A stretch of DNA of 9,706 nucleotides from Verrucomicrobiales bacterium (lineage in GTDB: Bacteria; Verrucomicrobiota; Verrucomicrobiia; Verrucomicrobiales; Akkermansiaceae). Shown piece by piece: positions 7,258 through 9,706 of the stretch. The DNA is taken from the NCBI GenBank assembly GCA_003527555.1, contig DPWT01000091.1, forward strand, positions 1 to 9,706. The letters are read 5' to 3'. The position numbers were made by a program, and so were the translations under genes. How positions within the stretch are numbered: position 1 is the first letter of the stretch; every line of letters starts with the position of its first letter. Below the pieces are notes generated by a model. That model made no database searches. It was not told the origin of the DNA and saw nothing but the letters and a program-made list of their open reading frames with translations.

Positions 7258-7938
7258 TTAGTCTGAAAAGTATCTGACATCTAACCTTTTTTGCCCCTTT
7301 TTAGGAGGGAAAATGAGTACCATCTCACGATTGGCTGCGTGACTAAAGAGTCGGGTTCCACCAAGGATTTCCCCCTTACTATTTCTGACGAGAAACGGAC
7401 TGAATTTACCTTCTTTGGATAAACTTAGCTTACGCAGCATCGGCTTACCCTGCCTGACAATAAAGCGCTCGTTGTTAAATTCTAAGTTTAGCGGTGTATT
7501 GATAAAGCTGATAAAACGATAGCTACTATCAGGGAAGGCTCTGTCGGAGTCATCTATTCCATACAAGGCCAATGGCAGCTTACTTTTACTCTTCGCTCCA
7601 CGCATTCCTATGAAATAAAGCATCTTTTGTGTACCGGGGACTAGGGATGTTTTGCCGACTAGCTTGTATGGATTTTTGGGGTCGTCGTGATCGATGAATA
7701 CCTCAAAAACTTTGGCACTGGAGAGGGCATGGGGTTTTGACCTTCTCCCGTTTTTCAACTCTATCGCGATGAACTTTCTGCCATTCCTATAATAAAGCTG
7801 CTTGTAAGGTAATCCTGACAAGGCAATGGCAGTGAAGGAAGCAACACCACGTTTTGTATTCTTTTGAGCATTTGAGATGCCACCAAAAAAAATCGAGGCA
7901 AATAGAATGAGCAACAGATGGAGTCTAAACGAGGTCAT
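7258..7938 (-). CDS. Secreted protein of unknown function, next to cassette protein A
   Basis: I do not recognise a named family. The 226-residue product starts with a clear signal peptide (hydrophobic core at about 7-19, likely cleavage SNA-Q near residue 24), so it is exported. The mature part is about 200 residues, rich in lysine, arginine and short hydrophobic segments alternating with turns, which suggests an all-beta protein. Notable stretches are LPYKQLYYRNGRKFIAIEL at 43-61, DDSDRAFPDSSYRFISFIN at 129-147 and a basic end, FPPKKGQKRLDVRYF. There are no cysteines in the mature part, no membrane helix and no recognisable catalytic motif. The ATG lies 19 bp after the stop of the Verru_Chthon cassette protein A gene in the same direction, so co-transcription is likely and a role in the same surface or secretion apparatus is the simplest guess. 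Confidence 0.85.
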   Translation of the reverse strand: MTSFRLHLLLILFASIFFGGISNAQKNTKRGVASFTAIALSGLPYKQLYYRNGRKFIAIELKNGRRSKPHALSSAKVFEVFIDHDDPKNPYKLVGKTSLVPGTQKMLYFIGMRGAKSKSKLPLALYGIDDSDRAFPDSSYRFISFINTPLNLEFNNERFIVRQGKPMLRKLSLSKEGKFSPFLVRNSKGEILGGTRLFSHAANREMVLIFPPKKGQKRLDVRYFSD

Positions 7939-7957
7939 GGTTTGGCGATGTATCTTC

Positions 7958-9706
7958 TTATTGGACTAACCATCTAAAACTGCTTATTTCAAACCTTCTA
8001 CCATAGGTTTTGTTGATGGTGTTGAGTGTGGAATTTAGAGAATCATCATCCCATGGCTCATTGTTGCTCGAATCTGATTGCGTGTCGACATATTCTGGTA
8101 ATCGTTGCACAACCGCTTCGCAGGTAGCTTCTGCTATTATCTTGCCATCGCTATCTCTCACCTCACCGTAGGCACGGATCCGAAAAGTATCCGATCGCGC
8201 ACTCAATTTCGGGGCTATGGGTAGGAGGATATTAGCTTGGTTGACCTCTAGGGGAATGCCTGTGGCATTGTTTCTATTTCCAATGTATGCCGATGTTGCG
8301 AATGGAAATCTATCAGTCCATGTGTTATAATTTGGCACAGCCGGTGAGGTGTTATTTCTAATGGCCTTATTTATTTTTGCGGCTTCTATTGCCGCTTGAA
8401 TTGCCCCTTGGTAAGCAGATGACTTGCTTGCAATACGTCTATTGACAAAATCAGAGATGCTCATGAAGGGACCCCGGGCTTTGACTTGATCTACGATTTT
8501 CACGGCAAGTAAATCGATCTGATCATCAGTGAGTCTGGAGAAATTCTCCCATCCATTATTTGAACTTGTATTCGAAGTTGAGCTGCTCAAGGGAAAGGGA
8601 GTGCCAGTTCCAGAGTCAGTCGTCCCTTGGTTTGACTTAATAGCCAAGGCTTTGTTACCTCTAAGGAAAGCGCTCCAAGCACTCACCGAGGTCGAGTTAA
8701 CATTAAACGCCCCCTTGATCAGACTGTACGCACTTATTTTTTTATACCCGTCGCTGTTCGATGGTGAAGGGCTCAGTTCGGTAACCAGCTCGGCAGAGGC
8801 TTTCCCATCGGGTATGTATGGCTGTAGAACAGGGTTGGCTTGCGCTGTTTTATAGTTTGTGCTGTAGAATTTAGTTAGGGTTGCCGACAGTGATCCTTTA
8901 TTGCGATAACCGCTCGGACCAATAGCGAAGTCTGGAGCTATACCTGAGAAGTAATACCGATCAAACAGAGCATCGTTGATCAGCCAAGAGGTATCACTCG
9001 TAGTTTGTGTAGCGGCGGCTCTATTCAATTGAAGCGCCGCGGTGTTGTCGTAGATTGAGTCTTTCGGAATGTAAGGGGGAACCCAAGAATTACCAATGGC
9101 ATGAGTGGGCTCAAGAAGCCTAGTGCCAATATTCGCCCCTGATAGCTGGATTAGTGATATCATTGGGTTCTTTGGTATACTGAGTAGAGGGAATTTACTA
9201 TCGCCTTCGCTCAAGCTATAACTGTTACCGTAGAATGCATTCGCTCCTGATCCGTAGGCACTCAAGTCCACACCGATTTCATTCATTAAGTTGTTAAGTC
9301 CATTGGCAGGAACGATCGAAATTGCGGTGTTCATCGGAGAGTAATGAAACACCTCACCATTTGTAGAGACTGTGGCTGTGGCATTAAGTTGGGAAAATAC
9401 TTCGATGTTGCTGAAATCATTGTATGCTTTATTCGCATTGTGATCTGTGGACATCACGAGTATCGAACTTATTCCGAATGGTTTTTTGGACTCACCCAGC
9501 TCAGCAAAATTATAGGAATGACTGAACCCTCTTTTCCCTCGGTCAATATTCTTGGCATGCTGAGCGCCGCCCAAGTTGATACGAAATTCCTTGCCTTGAA
9601 TCTGATTCCCAAAATTAGTTTCAGTATTGAGTTGGCTGGGGGTTTTATCAGATGCGGGTAAACTAGTTTCCACGTAATTCAAAATCGCATAATTATTTTG
9701 GCTAAG
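7958..9706 (-). CDS. Verru_Chthon cassette protein A, C-terminal part (partial)
   Basis: The frame is open to the window edge, so only the last 582 residues are here; known members often exceed 1000 residues. A TTG at 9682 is not a credible start because it would cut into the conserved region. Landmarks, numbered from the first full codon at the edge, are AIGNSWVPPYIP near 203-214, LINDALFDRYYFSG near 242-255, KGAFNVNSTSVSAW near 331-344, KARGPFMSISDFVNRR near 409-424, IAPKLSARSDTFRIRAYGE near 497-515, CEAVVQRLPEYVD near 529-541 and SFRWL just before the end. These are characteristic of the family as I know it. The FNVNSTS and GPFMSISDFVNR elements resemble the NVNTA and GPF.S..D elements of GspK, the minor pseudopilin of type II secretion. 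Low-complexity Ser/Asn/Thr stretches lie between them. The cassette's pseudopilin-like partners would be expected to the right of this window. Confidence 0.9.
   Translation of the reverse strand, partial: LSQNNYAILNYVETSLPASDKTPSQLNTETNFGNQIQGKEFRINLGGAQHAKNIDRGKRGFSHSYNFAELGESKKPFGISSILVMSTDHNANKAYNDFSNIEVFSQLNATATVSTNGEVFHYSPMNTAISIVPANGLNNLMNEIGVDLSAYGSGANAFYGNSYSLSEGDSKFPLLSIPKNPMISLIQLSGANIGTRLLEPTHAIGNSWVPPYIPKDSIYDNTAALQLNRAAATQTTSDTSWLINDALFDRYYFSGIAPDFAIGPSGYRNKGSLSATLTKFYSTNYKTAQANPVLQPYIPDGKASAELVTELSPSPSNSDGYKKISAYSLIKGAFNVNSTSVSAWSAFLRGNKALAIKSNQGTTDSGTGTPFPLSSSTSNTSSNNGWENFSRLTDDQIDLLAVKIVDQVKARGPFMSISDFVNRRIASKSSAYQGAIQAAIEAAKINKAIRNNTSPAVPNYNTWTDRFPFATSAYIGNRNNATGIPLEVNQANILLPIAPKLSARSDTFRIRAYGEVRDSDGKIIAEATCEAVVQRLPEYVDTQSDSSNNEPWDDDSLNSTLNTINKTYGRRFEISSFRWLVQ

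Noticed and set aside
8529..9661. Plus-strand frames opposite cassette protein A (8529-8855, 9344-9661), including a cysteine-rich start CRDCGCGIKLG that hints at a zinc motif.
   Set aside because: They are antisense to a strongly conserved coding sequence, and the Cys cluster does not continue into a recognisable zinc-binding domain.
9660..9682. TTG at 9682 as the start of a complete 574-residue protein.
   Set aside because: The frame continues to the window edge without a stop and the family is normally much longer, so the gene is cut by the window.

Overview
The window most likely comes from a Verrucomicrobiota bacterium, probably a marine or polysaccharide-degrading lineage. The strongest clue is the gene at the right edge, whose protein carries the conserved landmarks I associate with Verru_Chthon cassette protein A, a family essentially confined to that phylum. 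A secreted sulfatase, a secreted ThuA-domain protein and a discoidin-like sensor kinase fit the same picture. This assignment comes from recognising the families; no search was run.

Layout, left to right. (1) 25-1086, plus strand: a complete class I DAHP synthase, the first enzyme of aromatic amino acid synthesis. It is housekeeping in character and convergent with everything else. (2) 1134-7157, minus strand, read right to left: secreted sulfatase, membrane-anchored histidine kinase, NarL/LuxR response regulator, secreted ThuA-domain protein, BASS-family sodium-coupled transporter. Spacings are 22 bp, a 16 bp overlap, 84 bp and 9 bp, so these five genes look like one transcription unit. (3) 7258-9706, minus strand: the C-terminal 582 residues of Verru_Chthon cassette protein A (its start lies beyond the window), then 19 bp further on a secreted 226-residue protein that I cannot assign.

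How the genes could work together. The sulfatase would remove sulfate from an external glycan or other sulfate ester. The kinase has repeated discoidin-like (galactose-binding-type) modules outside the membrane and could sense the substrate or product, signalling through the adjacent DNA-binding regulator. The ThuA-domain protein may act on or bind a sugar, and the BASS transporter may import an organic anion. This sense-degrade-import reading is inference from gene order; no substrate can be read from the sequence.

The window is gene-dense. The longest stretch without a gene is about 100 bp (7158-7257), so no gap exceeds 300 bp. I saw no tRNA, rRNA, CRISPR array, insertion sequence or convincing rho-independent terminator. 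Clear Shine-Dalgarno sequences are absent in front of nearly all the genes.
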